Assembly: GCA_902769525.1 (NCBI GenBank)
Contig: CACXPG010000007.1
Location: 57,418 to 121,417 of the forward strand
Direction: 5' to 3'
Length of the DNA: 64,000 bases
Origin: an uncultured Bacteroidia bacterium
GTDB lineage: Bacteria; Bacteroidota; Bacteroidia; Bacteroidales; UBA932
This document shows, in pieces, positions 52,907-62,417 of this stretch. A program made the position numbers and the translations under genes. Every line of letters begins with the position of its first letter. Within the stretch, counting starts at the first letter, position 1. A model generated the notes under the pieces. That model worked only from the letters and a program-made list of their open reading frames with translations. It did no database searches and was not told where the DNA came from.

Positions 52907-55468
52907 ATGGGAAAAAGGATACTTCCATACATACTGGCCATAGTGGCGTTTATAATTGTCGGTTATGCCTATGCTCCTTACACGCTGAGCGGAAAGGTTG
53001 TAAACCAAAGCGACATCTCTTCCTGGAAGGGAATGAGCCGTGAGATTGTAGAGTGGAACGAGGCACATCCGGATGACCCTACATACTGGACCAACTCAAT
53101 GTTTTCCGGAATGCCGGCAACTACCATCTCCGTCATCTATCACGGAGACATCACAAAGTATCTTTACGATGTGCTGTTTGTGGGGCAGAGGCCTGCAAGT
53201 TATCTCATCATCTGCATGATTGGAGCGTTCCTGATGTTCCTGGCCTTCGGGGTCAATGTCTGGCTCGCGATATTGGGCGCCATCGCTGTCGCCTTCTGCT
53301 CGTACAATATGCAGATAATCCAGGTGGGCCATAACACCAAGATGGTGGCCATCGCCTTCATGCCTTGGGTTATCGCGTCTCTGGTATATGCCTACCGCAA
53401 GAACTGGCTTCTGGGAGCGGCCCTGTTCGGACTGGCCCTGAGCTTCCAGATAAAGGCCAACCATCCGCAGATCACCTACTATCTTGCCATCATAGTTCTG
53501 GGGTTTGCAATCTGGCAGTTTTGCAAGGCTGTCAAGGAAAAGGCACTTGGCCGGTTCTTCAAGGTTTCAGTGGCTGTTCTGGTAGCCGGTTTGCTCGGAA
53601 TCGCGGCCAACACCAACCACCTCTGGCCTACCTACGAATACGGACAGCATACCATGAGAGGCGGCTCAGAGCTGTCTACAGGGGCGGACAACGGGGCGGA
53701 CAAAGCCCAAAACGGCAAAAAGACGCGCAGCGGACTGGACCTTGAGTATGCCACACAGTGGTCCTATGGTATAGAAGAGACTCCAAACCTTTTCATCCCC
53801 GATTTTAATGGCGGCGCTTCCTCCGGAGCCCTTGGCTCTTCATCATCGGTTTACAAGACCCTCACTCAACAATACAACTACCCTCCGCTCCAGGCAGAGC
53901 AGGCCGTACAGAACCTGCCGCTATACTGGGGACCGCAGGCCTTCACCGCTGGTCCGATGTATATGGGAGCCATTTTTGTTTTCCTGTGCGTGCTCGGTCT
54001 GTTTGTAGTTAAGGGTGGAGTGAAATGGTGGCTAGCCGGAGTTAGCCTCCTGGCTGTGGTTCTCGCCTGGGGATATCATTTCATGGCCCCTACCGAGTTC
54101 TTCTTCAACTACGCTCCGATGTACAACAAGTTCAGGACGGTCTCAATGATTCTGGTCATACTCCAGGTTACCGTTCCTATACTCGGTATATTGGCGGTGA
54201 ACAAGATTGTCAACACAGAAACAGACAAGAAGAAAACCACAAAACAGCTTATGTGGGCAACCGGAATCTGCGGTGGCTTTGCCTTGCTTTTCGGACTGAT
54301 TCCTTCTCTTGCCGGAAACTTCTCTTCATCCATAGATTCCCAGCTTCCAAAGGAAATCGCCCAGGCTCTCCAGAGCGACCGCGCCGGCCTTCTCCGTGCA
54401 GACGCTTTCAGGAGCCTTGCCTTTGTTCTTGCCGCGGCGTTTCTGCTTTATCTGGCCTTTAACAAGAAGATGAAAAAAGGCTGGTTCTACGCTTCAATGA
54501 TTCTTCTGGTTCTGATAGACATGTGGGTTGTTGACAAGCGCTATCTTTCCGCCAAGGACTTTGTCACCGAAAAGGATTTCACCGCTCCTCTGGCTAAAAG
54601 AGAGGTGGACAATTTCATCCTCGAAGACGACAAGGACCCGAACTACAGGGTGTTCGACCTTACAGTCGACCCGTTCAACAACGCATACATTAGCTACCAC
54701 CACAAGACCATCGGCGGTTACTCTCCGGCCAAACTCCAGAGATACCAGGATCTTATAGACCGTTACATCAGGAAAGAATACACGGACATAATTAAGGAAA
54801 TGCAGGGAGTGACTTCTCTTGACGAAGCCAACGCCGCTCTGACATATCATCCTGTGCTAAGTATGCTCAACACCCGCTACTTCATTCTCAGCCCGGACAC
54901 ATATCCGCTTGCAAACCCTTATGCACAAGGCAACTGCTGGTTTGTTGACAATATTGTTGAAGCAGAGAATGCAGATGGCGAAATAAGCACCCTCGGCACC
55001 ATAGACCCAAGAAGGCAGGCGGTGGTAAGCAAAGACTTCATCGCTGAGAATCCCGGCCTTAAATACATAAACAGAGGCGGTGGCGCCCAGATGGATTCCA
55101 CAACCGCCACAAGCGTCGCCAACGACTTTGCTTCAATTTCCCTGATGAACTACGCGCCTAACAAGCTTACCTACCATTACTCAAGCGCAACTCCACAGGC
55201 CGCCATCTTCTCCGAGGTCTATTACCCTGGCTGGAAGGCTGTTCTCAAGACTCCGGACGGAAAAGAAAACGAACTGAAAATCTTCCGCGCCAACTGGATT
55301 TTAAGGGGAGCGCTGCTTCCTGCCGGCGACGGTGACATAACCTTTACCTTCCAGCCGGAAAGCTTTGTCAAGGGAGAGAAATACTCATTGATTGCATCAA
55401 GCATTCTGATCCTTCTTCTCGTTGCGGCTATTGTACTGTCGCTGAGAAAGAAAAAGGAGCAGAACTAG
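52907..55468 (+). CDS. YfhO-family multispanning membrane protein
   Basis: An 853-residue protein with about a dozen membrane helices from 5 to 540, a periplasmic C-terminal domain and a last helix near 827-845. The N-terminal loop SDISSWKGMSREIVEWNEAHPDDPTYW and TNSMFSGMPATTI is diagnostic for YfhO, a polytopic family linked to glycosylation of envelope polymers (a GT-C-like fold). Its stop overlaps that of the NSS transporter gene by CTAG. Confidence 0.88.
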   Translation: MGKRILPYILAIVAFIIVGYAYAPYTLSGKVVNQSDISSWKGMSREIVEWNEAHPDDPTYWTNSMFSGMPATTISVIYHGDITKYLYDVLFVGQRPASYLIICMIGAFLMFLAFGVNVWLAILGAIAVAFCSYNMQIIQVGHNTKMVAIAFMPWVIASLVYAYRKNWLLGAALFGLALSFQIKANHPQITYYLAIIVLGFAIWQFCKAVKEKALGRFFKVSVAVLVAGLLGIAANTNHLWPTYEYGQHTMRGGSELSTGADNGADKAQNGKKTRSGLDLEYATQWSYGIEETPNLFIPDFNGGASSGALGSSSSVYKTLTQQYNYPPLQAEQAVQNLPLYWGPQAFTAGPMYMGAIFVFLCVLGLFVVKGGVKWWLAGVSLLAVVLAWGYHFMAPTEFFFNYAPMYNKFRTVSMILVILQVTVPILGILAVNKIVNTETDKKKTTKQLMWATGICGGFALLFGLIPSLAGNFSSSIDSQLPKEIAQALQSDRAGLLRADAFRSLAFVLAAAFLLYLAFNKKMKKGWFYASMILLVLIDMWVVDKRYLSAKDFVTEKDFTAPLAKREVDNFILEDDKDPNYRVFDLTVDPFNNAYISYHHKTIGGYSPAKLQRYQDLIDRYIRKEYTDIIKEMQGVTSLDEANAALTYHPVLSMLNTRYFILSPDTYPLANPYAQGNCWFVDNIVEAENADGEISTLGTIDPRRQAVVSKDFIAENPGLKYINRGGGAQMDSTTATSVANDFASISLMNYAPNKLTYHYSSATPQAAIFSEVYYPGWKAVLKTPDGKENELKIFRANWILRGALLPAGDGDITFTFQPESFVKGEKYSLIASSILILLLVAAIVLSLRKKKEQN

Positions 55469-56814
55469 AGTCCTATCAGGGAGTTCACGATAATAATCGC
55501 GACTATAACCGGAGCGATGTATCTTACAAATACCCGGAGTGTGCCAAGCAGCCACTTCGGGATTTTGTATTTGCCGCCGCTGGTGATTTCGTCGTAGAAG
55601 TGTTCCTTCTTGATCCTCCATCCCGCAAACAGGCACACTAGCAGGGCGCAGGTTGCAAGACAGATGTTTGAAGATACATAGTCAAAGAGATCGAAGAAGG
55701 TGAATCCCAGAATCTTGAAGCCGGACAGAACACCGAAACTGAGTGCGCAGAAAACCGCAAAGACCGTTGTAATCCCCAGCATGATCAGCATGGAACCGAA
55801 ACGGCTTTTCTTGTATTCTTCCTTCAGGAAAGCCACAACGGTTTCCATCAGCGAAATGGAAGAAGAAAGCGCTGCGGCAAAAAGTATGAAGTAGAAGATT
55901 ATTGACAATACTTTGCCGAAAGACATGTTGGCGAAAATGTAAGGAAGCGAGATGAACGCCAGCCCGGCACCTTCGCTCGGGTCCATACCGGCGGAGAATA
56001 CCGCAGGAAGGATCGCCATACCGGCCAGCAGGGCGAACATAGTATCGGAAAGTGTTGTAATTGTAGTGGTTTTCAGAAGGTTATCCTTTCTGTTGGCATA
56101 CGATGCATAGGTGATTATCGCGCCACATCCGATGCTGAGGCTGAGGAATCCCTGACCAAGGGCGCTTAGAACCGTCCTGAAGGTAACCTTTGAAAAGTCC
56201 GGATGGAAAAGGAAGTTCAGCCCCTGCTTTGCGCCCGGAAGTGTCATTGCGTAAATCACGATGAAAACAATCAGCGCGGCCAGGGCGCTCATCAGATATT
56301 TGTTGGTTCTCTCGATTCCGTTTTTCACTCCGGCGACTATGACTCCGGCGGTGCACACCAGAAACAGAAGCGTATAGAAAACATTCTCCGAAGTGGAGGA
56401 AACCATATTGTTGAACTCCGTGGCAAAATCTGTCTCGGGCGTGAAGACCATCCTCAGGGACTTTATGAAATAATCTATGGTCCATCCACCTACCACGACA
56501 TAGAATGAAAGCAGTATGACACAGGTAATTACGGCCAGTGTTCCGGTATATTTCCACCCCGTTCCAGGAGCCAGTTTCTTAAATGCCCCGAAGGTGTTGG
56601 CCTGGCTTCTCCTTCCTATGACAAATTCGCAGACCATTATCGGCATGCAAAGGAAAAGTATGCACAGAAGATAAATGATGATAAATGCCGCTCCACCGTT
56701 GGTGCCCACCAGATACGGAAATCTCCAGAGGTTACCCAGTCCGATGGCCGAGCCTACCAGTGCCAGTATAACACCAAGGTTGCTCTTGAAACTATCTCTT
56801 CGCTTTTCTGCCAT
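55465..56814 (-). CDS. NSS-family sodium-dependent transporter
   Basis: Sodium:neurotransmitter-symporter (SNF) family protein of 449 residues with about eleven helices. TM1 holds the unwound binding motif LVGSAIGLGNLWRFPYL near residue 17-33. Such proteins take up amino acids such as tryptophan, leucine or tyrosine with sodium. Its start overlaps the end of folA by 23 bases, so it is probably expressed with folA-thyA. Confidence 0.9.
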   Translation of the reverse strand: MAEKRRDSFKSNLGVILALVGSAIGLGNLWRFPYLVGTNGGAAFIIIYLLCILFLCMPIMVCEFVIGRRSQANTFGAFKKLAPGTGWKYTGTLAVITCVILLSFYVVVGGWTIDYFIKSLRMVFTPETDFATEFNNMVSSTSENVFYTLLFLVCTAGVIVAGVKNGIERTNKYLMSALAALIVFIVIYAMTLPGAKQGLNFLFHPDFSKVTFRTVLSALGQGFLSLSIGCGAIITYASYANRKDNLLKTTTITTLSDTMFALLAGMAILPAVFSAGMDPSEGAGLAFISLPYIFANMSFGKVLSIIFYFILFAAALSSSISLMETVVAFLKEEYKKSRFGSMLIMLGITTVFAVFCALSFGVLSGFKILGFTFFDLFDYVSSNICLATCALLVCLFAGWRIKKEHFYDEITSGGKYKIPKWLLGTLRVFVRYIAPVIVAIIIVNSLIGL

Positions 56815-57292
56815 AAACGATGAACTGAAAATCTATATTGTTTTCTTCGTCGTGAAGAACAGGTGATTCTTCCAGCATCTCCCACAGTTTTTCGTCTATC
56901 TGCGGAAAGAAGGCATCCGCATCGTCCGCCTTGGCATAGATCTTTGTAACATACAGCCTGTGAGCGTACTGCATAGCCTTGGCATAGATGCTGGCACCTC
57001 CTATAACAAAGTATTCTTCCTTTCTTTTTCTCCTCAGCGACTTGAGAAGCTCTTCCAGATCCTCTGCCGTTTCAACTGAAGGGTTGCTTATATTTCCGGA
57101 CTTTGAAACCACAATGTTCTTTCTTCCCGGCAGCGGACGGCCTATGCTCTCGAATGTTTTTCTTCCCATTATCACAGGATGGCCCAGAGTGACCTTCTTG
57201 AAATATTTCAGGTCCTCGCTGATATGCCAGAGAAGACTGTTCTTTCTTCCTATGGCATTGTCCCGGGCTATCGCTACAATAATGGAAATCAT
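56792..57292 (-). CDS. folA: Dihydrofolate reductase
   Basis: Enzyme of 166 residues: [31 protein letters not shown] opening, [20 protein letters not shown] with NADPH-binding residues, and [12 protein letters not shown]. It regenerates tetrahydrofolate used by thymidylate synthase, whose gene overlaps it by 4 bases. Confidence 0.95.
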   Translation of the reverse strand: MISIIVAIARDNAIGRKNSLLWHISEDLKYFKKVTLGHPVIMGRKTFESIGRPLPGRKNIVVSKSGNISNPSVETAEDLEELLKSLRRKRKEEYFVIGGASIYAKAMQYAHRLYVTKIYAKADDADAFFPQIDEKLWEMLEESPVLHDEENNIDFQFIVYGRKAKR

Positions 57293-58083
57293 ACGGCAAC
57301 AGGAGCTTTAATTGCAGGATAAGGATCATATCCCGCAAGTTCAAAATCTTCGTATCTGAAAGAGAAAATATCTTTCTGGTCTCCGTGGATAATCATCTTC
57401 GGAAGTGGCCTTGGAGTACGGGAAAGCTGCTCTTTAACCTGCTCAAAATGATTGAGATAGATATGGGTATCTCCTGTGGTGTGCACAAAATCCCCGAGCT
57501 CGAAATGCATTACCTTTGCAATCATCATCGTAAGCAGGGCATAGGATGCGATGTTGAACGGAACGCCGAGGAAAGTGTCCGCGCTCCTCTGGTACAGCTG
57601 GCAGGAAAGCCTGTTGTCAGCAACATAGAACTGGAAAAGGGAGTGGCAAGGCGGAAGGGCCATCTTGTCTATCTGGGCTACATTCCAGGAAGAGATAATG
57701 ATGCGTCTTGAATCCGGATTGTTCTTTAGCATATCCATCACGTTCTGCAACTGGTCTATCGTTGTTCCGTTCCCGCAGTCCCATCTTCTCCACTGGGCTC
57801 CGTAAACCGGGCCAAGCTCTCCGTTTTCATCCGCCCACTCGTCCCAGATGCTCACTCCGTGGTCTTTGAGATACTTGATGTTGGTATCTCCGTTGATAAA
57901 CCACAAGAGCTCGTATATGATTGATTTCAAATGGACTTTCTTTGTGGTAAGAAGCGGGAAGCCATCGTTGAGGTTAAATCTCATCTGATGGCCGAAGATG
58001 CTTTTTGTCCCCACGCCGGTGCGGTCTTTCTTCACCACACCTTCATCCATAATCTTCTTGAGTAAATCCAAATATTGCTTCAT
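57289..58083 (-). CDS. thyA: Thymidylate synthase
   Basis: A 264-residue enzyme, the same length as E. coli ThyA, starting at [15 protein letters not shown] (58083). Active-site Cys in [13 protein letters not shown], substrate-binding [10 protein letters not shown] and [20 protein letters not shown] are intact. Makes dTMP from dUMP; coupled to folA. Confidence 0.96.
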   Translation of the reverse strand: MKQYLDLLKKIMDEGVVKKDRTGVGTKSIFGHQMRFNLNDGFPLLTTKKVHLKSIIYELLWFINGDTNIKYLKDHGVSIWDEWADENGELGPVYGAQWRRWDCGNGTTIDQLQNVMDMLKNNPDSRRIIISSWNVAQIDKMALPPCHSLFQFYVADNRLSCQLYQRSADTFLGVPFNIASYALLTMMIAKVMHFELGDFVHTTGDTHIYLNHFEQVKEQLSRTPRPLPKMIIHGDQKDIFSFRYEDFELAGYDPYPAIKAPVAV

Positions 58084-58093
58084 AGCTACAAAT

Positions 58094-58993
58094 TTAATCA
58101 AATATTTTCATAAGGACGGGGAGGTGGTCGCTGGCCCCGCCGTTGAAGCGTGGTCCGATGAAGGTTCTTCTGGTTTTGTATCCGAGATACTTTTTGTCTT
58201 GCTGCAGAAGATGGTCAAAGGAAAGGATTTGAATGTTCCCGTTGATGGATTTTGATGCAAGGAACTGGTCCAGCATCTCCCATCCGCCCTTGAACTTGTG
58301 GGTTCCCGAGATTGGAGCGCCCGCTTTTTTAAGGGAGTCTTTCAGCCTCAGCGACAAATTGTTGAGAGGTATTGTCTGCAGCGCTTCGGAAGAAGGGGCG
58401 TCGTTGAAATCCCCCATCGCGACTATTATGGCATCAGGAACCGCCGCCTGAATGGAATCTACGGCCAGACCGAGAACAGATGCAGCCTCCTGTCTTCTGT
58501 TTGCGGATTTCTTTTCTCCTCCCAGCTTGGATGGCCAGTGGTTGACAAAGACGTGAACCGTGTCTTCTATGGCTTGTGAATACAGCTTGGCGTAGAGGAT
58601 GTCTCTTGTGCGGAAAGACCTTATCCTCAGAAAGGATGTGTCTATGACTGTTATTTCTTCTTCTCTGTACAGCAGGGCCACGTCTATTCCTCTCTGGTCT
58701 GGAGAATCTTTGTGCAGTATCCTGTAGCCGAGCCTGGAAAGCGGAGTGTCATAGACCAGGTTCTTCAGGGTCTTGATGTTTTCCACTTCGCAGAGTCCTA
58801 TCAGTGAGGGATATGCGCCTTCCTTGTCTTTTATCGCGATAACTGTTTTTGAGATGAGGTCTCTTTTTGCCCTGAAGCGGTTCCAGGTCATTGTCCTGGA
58901 ATTGTCTCCTGCATTTTCTTTTGACGGGTAGAAGAAATTCTCCAGGTTCCAGAACATTATAAGCAACGCCGCTATTTTAACTGCCGTTTCCAT
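58094..58993 (-). CDS. Endonuclease/exonuclease/phosphatase (EEP) family protein
   Basis: A 299-residue protein with an EEP fold: [10 protein letters not shown] opening, LIGLCEVEN with the metal-ligand Glu, [19 protein letters not shown] and the C-terminal [12 protein letters not shown] catalytic His. A hydrophobic N-terminus may be a signal peptide or membrane anchor. Substrate (DNA, phospholipid or phosphoester) unknown. Confidence 0.88.
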   Translation of the reverse strand: METAVKIAALLIMFWNLENFFYPSKENAGDNSRTMTWNRFRAKRDLISKTVIAIKDKEGAYPSLIGLCEVENIKTLKNLVYDTPLSRLGYRILHKDSPDQRGIDVALLYREEEITVIDTSFLRIRSFRTRDILYAKLYSQAIEDTVHVFVNHWPSKLGGEKKSANRRQEAASVLGLAVDSIQAAVPDAIIVAMGDFNDAPSSEALQTIPLNNLSLRLKDSLKKAGAPISGTHKFKGGWEMLDQFLASKSINGNIQILSFDHLLQQDKKYLGYKTRRTFIGPRFNGGASDHLPVLMKIFD

Positions 58994-59088
58994 TGCGGTA
59001 AAAATAGGAGAGAAGTCTTTCTTGCGGATGCCAAAACGTACAATTTATCCTGTCCGCCCCTTCATTTTTCCGTTGACTGGCTTTTTGC

Positions 59089-59096
59089 TACATTTG
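59089..59096 (+). promoter_or_regulatory. -7 element before ychF
   Basis: TACATTTG matches TAnnTTTG and lies 23 bases before the ychF start. A T-rich stretch, not a clear TTTG, is at the -33 distance. Confidence 0.5.
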
Positions 59097-59118
59097 CAAG
59101 GTTTTAAAACGAGATTAT

Positions 59119-60222
59119 ATGTCTGTAAAATGTGGCATAGTAGGTCTTCCGAATGTAGGGAAGAGCACGCTTTTCAACTGCATCAGCTCCGCAAAGGCTG
59201 AGGCGGCTAATTTTCCGTTCTGCACCATCAACCCGCAGATAGGCTCCACCGCGGTGCCCGACAAGAGGCTTCAGACTCTGGTCGATATGGTTCATCCGAG
59301 GAATGTGGTGCCGGCAACGGTGGAAATTGTGGACATAGCGGGGCTTGTAAAAGGAGCAAGCAAGGGAGAAGGTCTTGGAAACCAGTTTCTTGCAAATATC
59401 AGGGAAACGGACGCCATTCTTCACGTGCTAAGATGTTTTGACGATCCTAACATTGCTCACGTGGACGGAAGCGTAAACCCGGTAAGAGACAAGGAGGTGA
59501 TAGACACCGAACTTCAGCTCAAAGACCTGGAGACTGTTGAAAACCGTCTGGCAAAAGTCGGTAAGCAGGCCAAGATGGGAGCCGACAAGGAGGCCCAGAA
59601 GATGTGCGCCGTGCTGGAAAGATACAAGGAGGTGCTGGAAAAAGGACAGAACGCCCGCAGCGTGACATTCGAAAAGCCGGATGACATAAAACTGGCAAAG
59701 AGCCTTTTCCTGCTTACTGCAAAGCCGGTGATGTATGTCTGCAATGTGGATGAGGCCAGCGCCGCCAAGGGAAACGCATATGTGGATGCCGTAAGGGAGG
59801 CTGTAAAGGATGAGGGAGCGGAGATTCTGGTACTGGCTGCCAAGATAGAGTCAGACATCGCGGAGATGGAGTCTTTTGAAGACAAGCAGATGTTCCTTCA
59901 GGACCTTGGGCTTGAAGAGTCGGGAATCGTGCGTCTGGTTCAGAGCGCATACAGGCTTCTTGGCCTTCAGACTTACTTTACCCAGGGAGAGCCGGAAGTG
60001 CGCGCCTGGACCTTCAAGAAAGGAGACAAGGCGCCTCAGGCGGCGGGAGTTATACACTCCGACTTTGAGAGAGGATTCATCAGGGCGGAAGTCATAAAGT
60101 TCGACGATTTTGTCAAATACGGAAGTGAAAGTGCCTGTCGTGCAGCCGGAAAACTGGCTACTGAAGGCAAGGAATATGTGGTCCAGGATGGAGATATAAT
60201 GCACTTCCTGTTCAATGTTTAG
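59119..60222 (+). CDS. ychF: Redox-regulated ribosome-binding ATPase YchF
   Basis: OBG-family ATPase of 367 residues with P-loop GLPNVGKSTLFN at 8-19, G3-like DIAGLVKGASKGEGLGNQF, and a C-terminal TGS domain (VRAWTFKKGDKAPQAAGVIHSDF). G4 reads NVDE, the ATP-preferring form. A universal regulator of translation and stress response. Confidence 0.96.
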   Translation: MSVKCGIVGLPNVGKSTLFNCISSAKAEAANFPFCTINPQIGSTAVPDKRLQTLVDMVHPRNVVPATVEIVDIAGLVKGASKGEGLGNQFLANIRETDAILHVLRCFDDPNIAHVDGSVNPVRDKEVIDTELQLKDLETVENRLAKVGKQAKMGADKEAQKMCAVLERYKEVLEKGQNARSVTFEKPDDIKLAKSLFLLTAKPVMYVCNVDEASAAKGNAYVDAVREAVKDEGAEILVLAAKIESDIAEMESFEDKQMFLQDLGLEESGIVRLVQSAYRLLGLQTYFTQGEPEVRAWTFKKGDKAPQAAGVIHSDFERGFIRAEVIKFDDFVKYGSESACRAAGKLATEGKEYVVQDGDIMHFLFNV

Positions 60223-60232
60223 GATTTTTTAT

Positions 60233-60240
60233 TACTTTTG
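60233..60240 (+). promoter_or_regulatory. -7 element before the ppiD-like gene
   Basis: TACTTTTG lies 66 bases before the foldase start, 10 bases after the ychF stop. The leader of about 60 bases is AT-rich in its last part with no clear structure. Confidence 0.45.
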
Positions 60241-60306
60241 TGGCCCTTGTGCCCACGTGTGCGGGTACATTAGTTATTGAATAAACTTTAGAAAATTTAA
60301 AATTAT

Positions 60307-62415
60307 ATGGCAGTTCTTGAGAAAATGCGTAAAAGGATGGGGGTTTTCATCTCCATCGTAATCGCACTTGCCTTGCTGGCTTTTATTGTCAATCCAGAAG
60401 ATTTGCAAAGAGTGGCTTCTATGTTTTCATCAAAGTATGATGTTGGAAAGATAGCAGGAAAGAGCATTTCCCACTCTGAGTTCAGCAAGCGACATGACAA
60501 GTACAACAGAATCCTCGGGTTGACAAACCAGGACTTGAACAAAGAAGAAGGATCTGAAATGGTAAACAACGTTACCTGGCAGAGTTTCATCGCAGACGAG
60601 GTTCTCATCCCTGCTTGCGAAAAAGCTGGCGTAAAGGTGGGATCCAAGGAAATGGTAGAGATGGCAAAGGCAGGAGCAGACCTCTCCCCGGTGCTGATGA
60701 ACGAGATCTTCTTCATGGATGAAAACGGCATATTCAGCCAGGACCGTCTGCAGCAGTTCGTGCAGAATATTCCGTACGACCAGACTGGACAGTATGCAGA
60801 ATACTGGGACAACCTGCAGAACAATATGCTTCAGGACAGGATGTTCACCAAGTATTCGGTGATGCTGGCAAAGAGCGCCGTTTCCAACAACCTTCAGGTT
60901 CGCAGAGAGATTGCAGACAACAACAATTCCTATGATGTTGACTTCATTCTCCAGCCTGCTTCATTCGAGAAAGACACTGCAATTACAGTGACAAACGAAG
61001 AGATCAAAAAGTACTACGAGAAGATCAAGCCGTCGCTGAAGAAGGTTGAAACCAGAGACGCCAAGATGGTTGTCTTTGAAATTCTGCCTTCAGAAAAAGA
61101 CGTCAGGAACGCTAAGGAGGACATCGAGAAGCTTTACAAGGAATTCCAGGGCCTCTCTGATTCAGAGGTCAAGAGTTTCATCGAAAGATATTCCGACACT
61201 CCTTTCAACGATTTCTACGTAAAGAAGGGTGACCTCAAGGATTGGTCTTCCATCCTCGACGAGTTTGCTTCTTCAGCATCTGCGGGAACCTTTATGGAGC
61301 CTCAGCCTTATGACAACGTTTTCGTTGCGGCAAAGGTTCTGGACATCGCTTCAAGACCGGATTCAGTATATCTGAAATATATGCCGGTTCCTGACGAGAA
61401 GACCGCAGATAGCCTTATGGCAACCATCAAGTCCAGCGAACAGTTCACCGCTGAGGCAGCCAAGTATCTGGCTGGCCAGAGAGGTGCAGAGCCTGGAACT
61501 ATCGGATGGGTTACCGAAGCTGTTGCATATTCGCAGCTTCCTCCTGAGTTCATGAAGGCCTTCACTTCCAAGAAGGGCGACATGTTCAAGCTGGAGAATA
61601 ACGGTTTCTTTGTAATTGCAAGAGTTGACAACCTTACAAATCCTGTAAAGAAGTCCAAGATTGCGGTTCTTTCAAGACAGGCAAATGCAAGCCAGGAGAC
61701 TTTCTCAAACGTTTATGCCGAGGCCGGAAAGCTGAAAGAGGCCGGCACAAACCTCGAGAAGTTCGAAAAATACGCTCTTGACAACAATCTTGAGCTTTAC
61801 CCTGTCGAGAATCTGCTGGGCGGTGCCAAGAACATCGGTTCTTACGAAAAGATGAGCGAGGTTAGCCGCTGGATCTTCGATGCAAAGGAGGGTCAGGTTT
61901 CTGAAATCTTCACCACCGGAGACAACAAGTACTATGTTGTTGCCGCTCTGGAGAAGATCCATCCTGCCGGATATGCAGAAATCAGCGAATTCACTCCGCA
62001 GATCAGAGAGTTTCTGACTATGCAGAAGAAGGTTGAAAAGCTCGCCAAGGAACTTGACGCCAAGGTAAGCGGAGCCACTACTATCGAAGAGGCTTCAGAA
62101 AAGCTGGTTCTTCCTGTAAGCAGCCTTACCGGCGTAACATTCTCCTCTCTGACTGGCGGAGCCCAGAATGACCCTATCCTCATTGGCAACATCGCCAAAG
62201 CAGGAGCAGACGGCAACCATAGCCTCGTTGGTCCTGTAAAGGGTTCTCTCGGAGTTGCTTACTTCCAGATAAAGGGCCAGAACAACGGCGCTTTCTACAC
62301 CGAGAGCGACGCACAGAGAAAGAATGACCAGAACATCTACAGCATCCTCAACGTATTGCCTCAGGTAATGTGTGATGATGCCAAAGTAGAAGACTTGCGT
62401 TACAAGTTCTATTAA
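60307..62415 (+). CDS. PpiD-like SurA_N-domain periplasmic peptidyl-prolyl isomerase
   Basis: Membrane-anchored periplasmic chaperone of 702 residues: one N-terminal membrane segment (about 11-27), a SurA N-terminal-like helical domain (about 50-220), and parvulin-like domains, the clearest near 345-450 (EPGTIGWVTEAVAYSQLPPEFMKAF). It helps fold exported proteins. Its stop lies 2 bases from the convergent stop of the CNNM gene. Confidence 0.9.
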   Translation: MAVLEKMRKRMGVFISIVIALALLAFIVNPEDLQRVASMFSSKYDVGKIAGKSISHSEFSKRHDKYNRILGLTNQDLNKEEGSEMVNNVTWQSFIADEVLIPACEKAGVKVGSKEMVEMAKAGADLSPVLMNEIFFMDENGIFSQDRLQQFVQNIPYDQTGQYAEYWDNLQNNMLQDRMFTKYSVMLAKSAVSNNLQVRREIADNNNSYDVDFILQPASFEKDTAITVTNEEIKKYYEKIKPSLKKVETRDAKMVVFEILPSEKDVRNAKEDIEKLYKEFQGLSDSEVKSFIERYSDTPFNDFYVKKGDLKDWSSILDEFASSASAGTFMEPQPYDNVFVAAKVLDIASRPDSVYLKYMPVPDEKTADSLMATIKSSEQFTAEAAKYLAGQRGAEPGTIGWVTEAVAYSQLPPEFMKAFTSKKGDMFKLENNGFFVIARVDNLTNPVKKSKIAVLSRQANASQETFSNVYAEAGKLKEAGTNLEKFEKYALDNNLELYPVENLLGGAKNIGSYEKMSEVSRWIFDAKEGQVSEIFTTGDNKYYVVAALEKIHPAGYAEISEFTPQIREFLTMQKKVEKLAKELDAKVSGATTIEEASEKLVLPVSSLTGVTFSSLTGGAQNDPILIGNIAKAGADGNHSLVGPVKGSLGVAYFQIKGQNNGAFYTESDAQRKNDQNIYSILNVLPQVMCDDAKVEDLRYKFY

Positions 62416-62417
62416 AA

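Noticed and set aside
51968-53068. Open frame of 366 codons antisense to the glycosyltransferase and YfhO genes
   Set aside because: It spans the junction of two well-supported genes and looks like no known protein.
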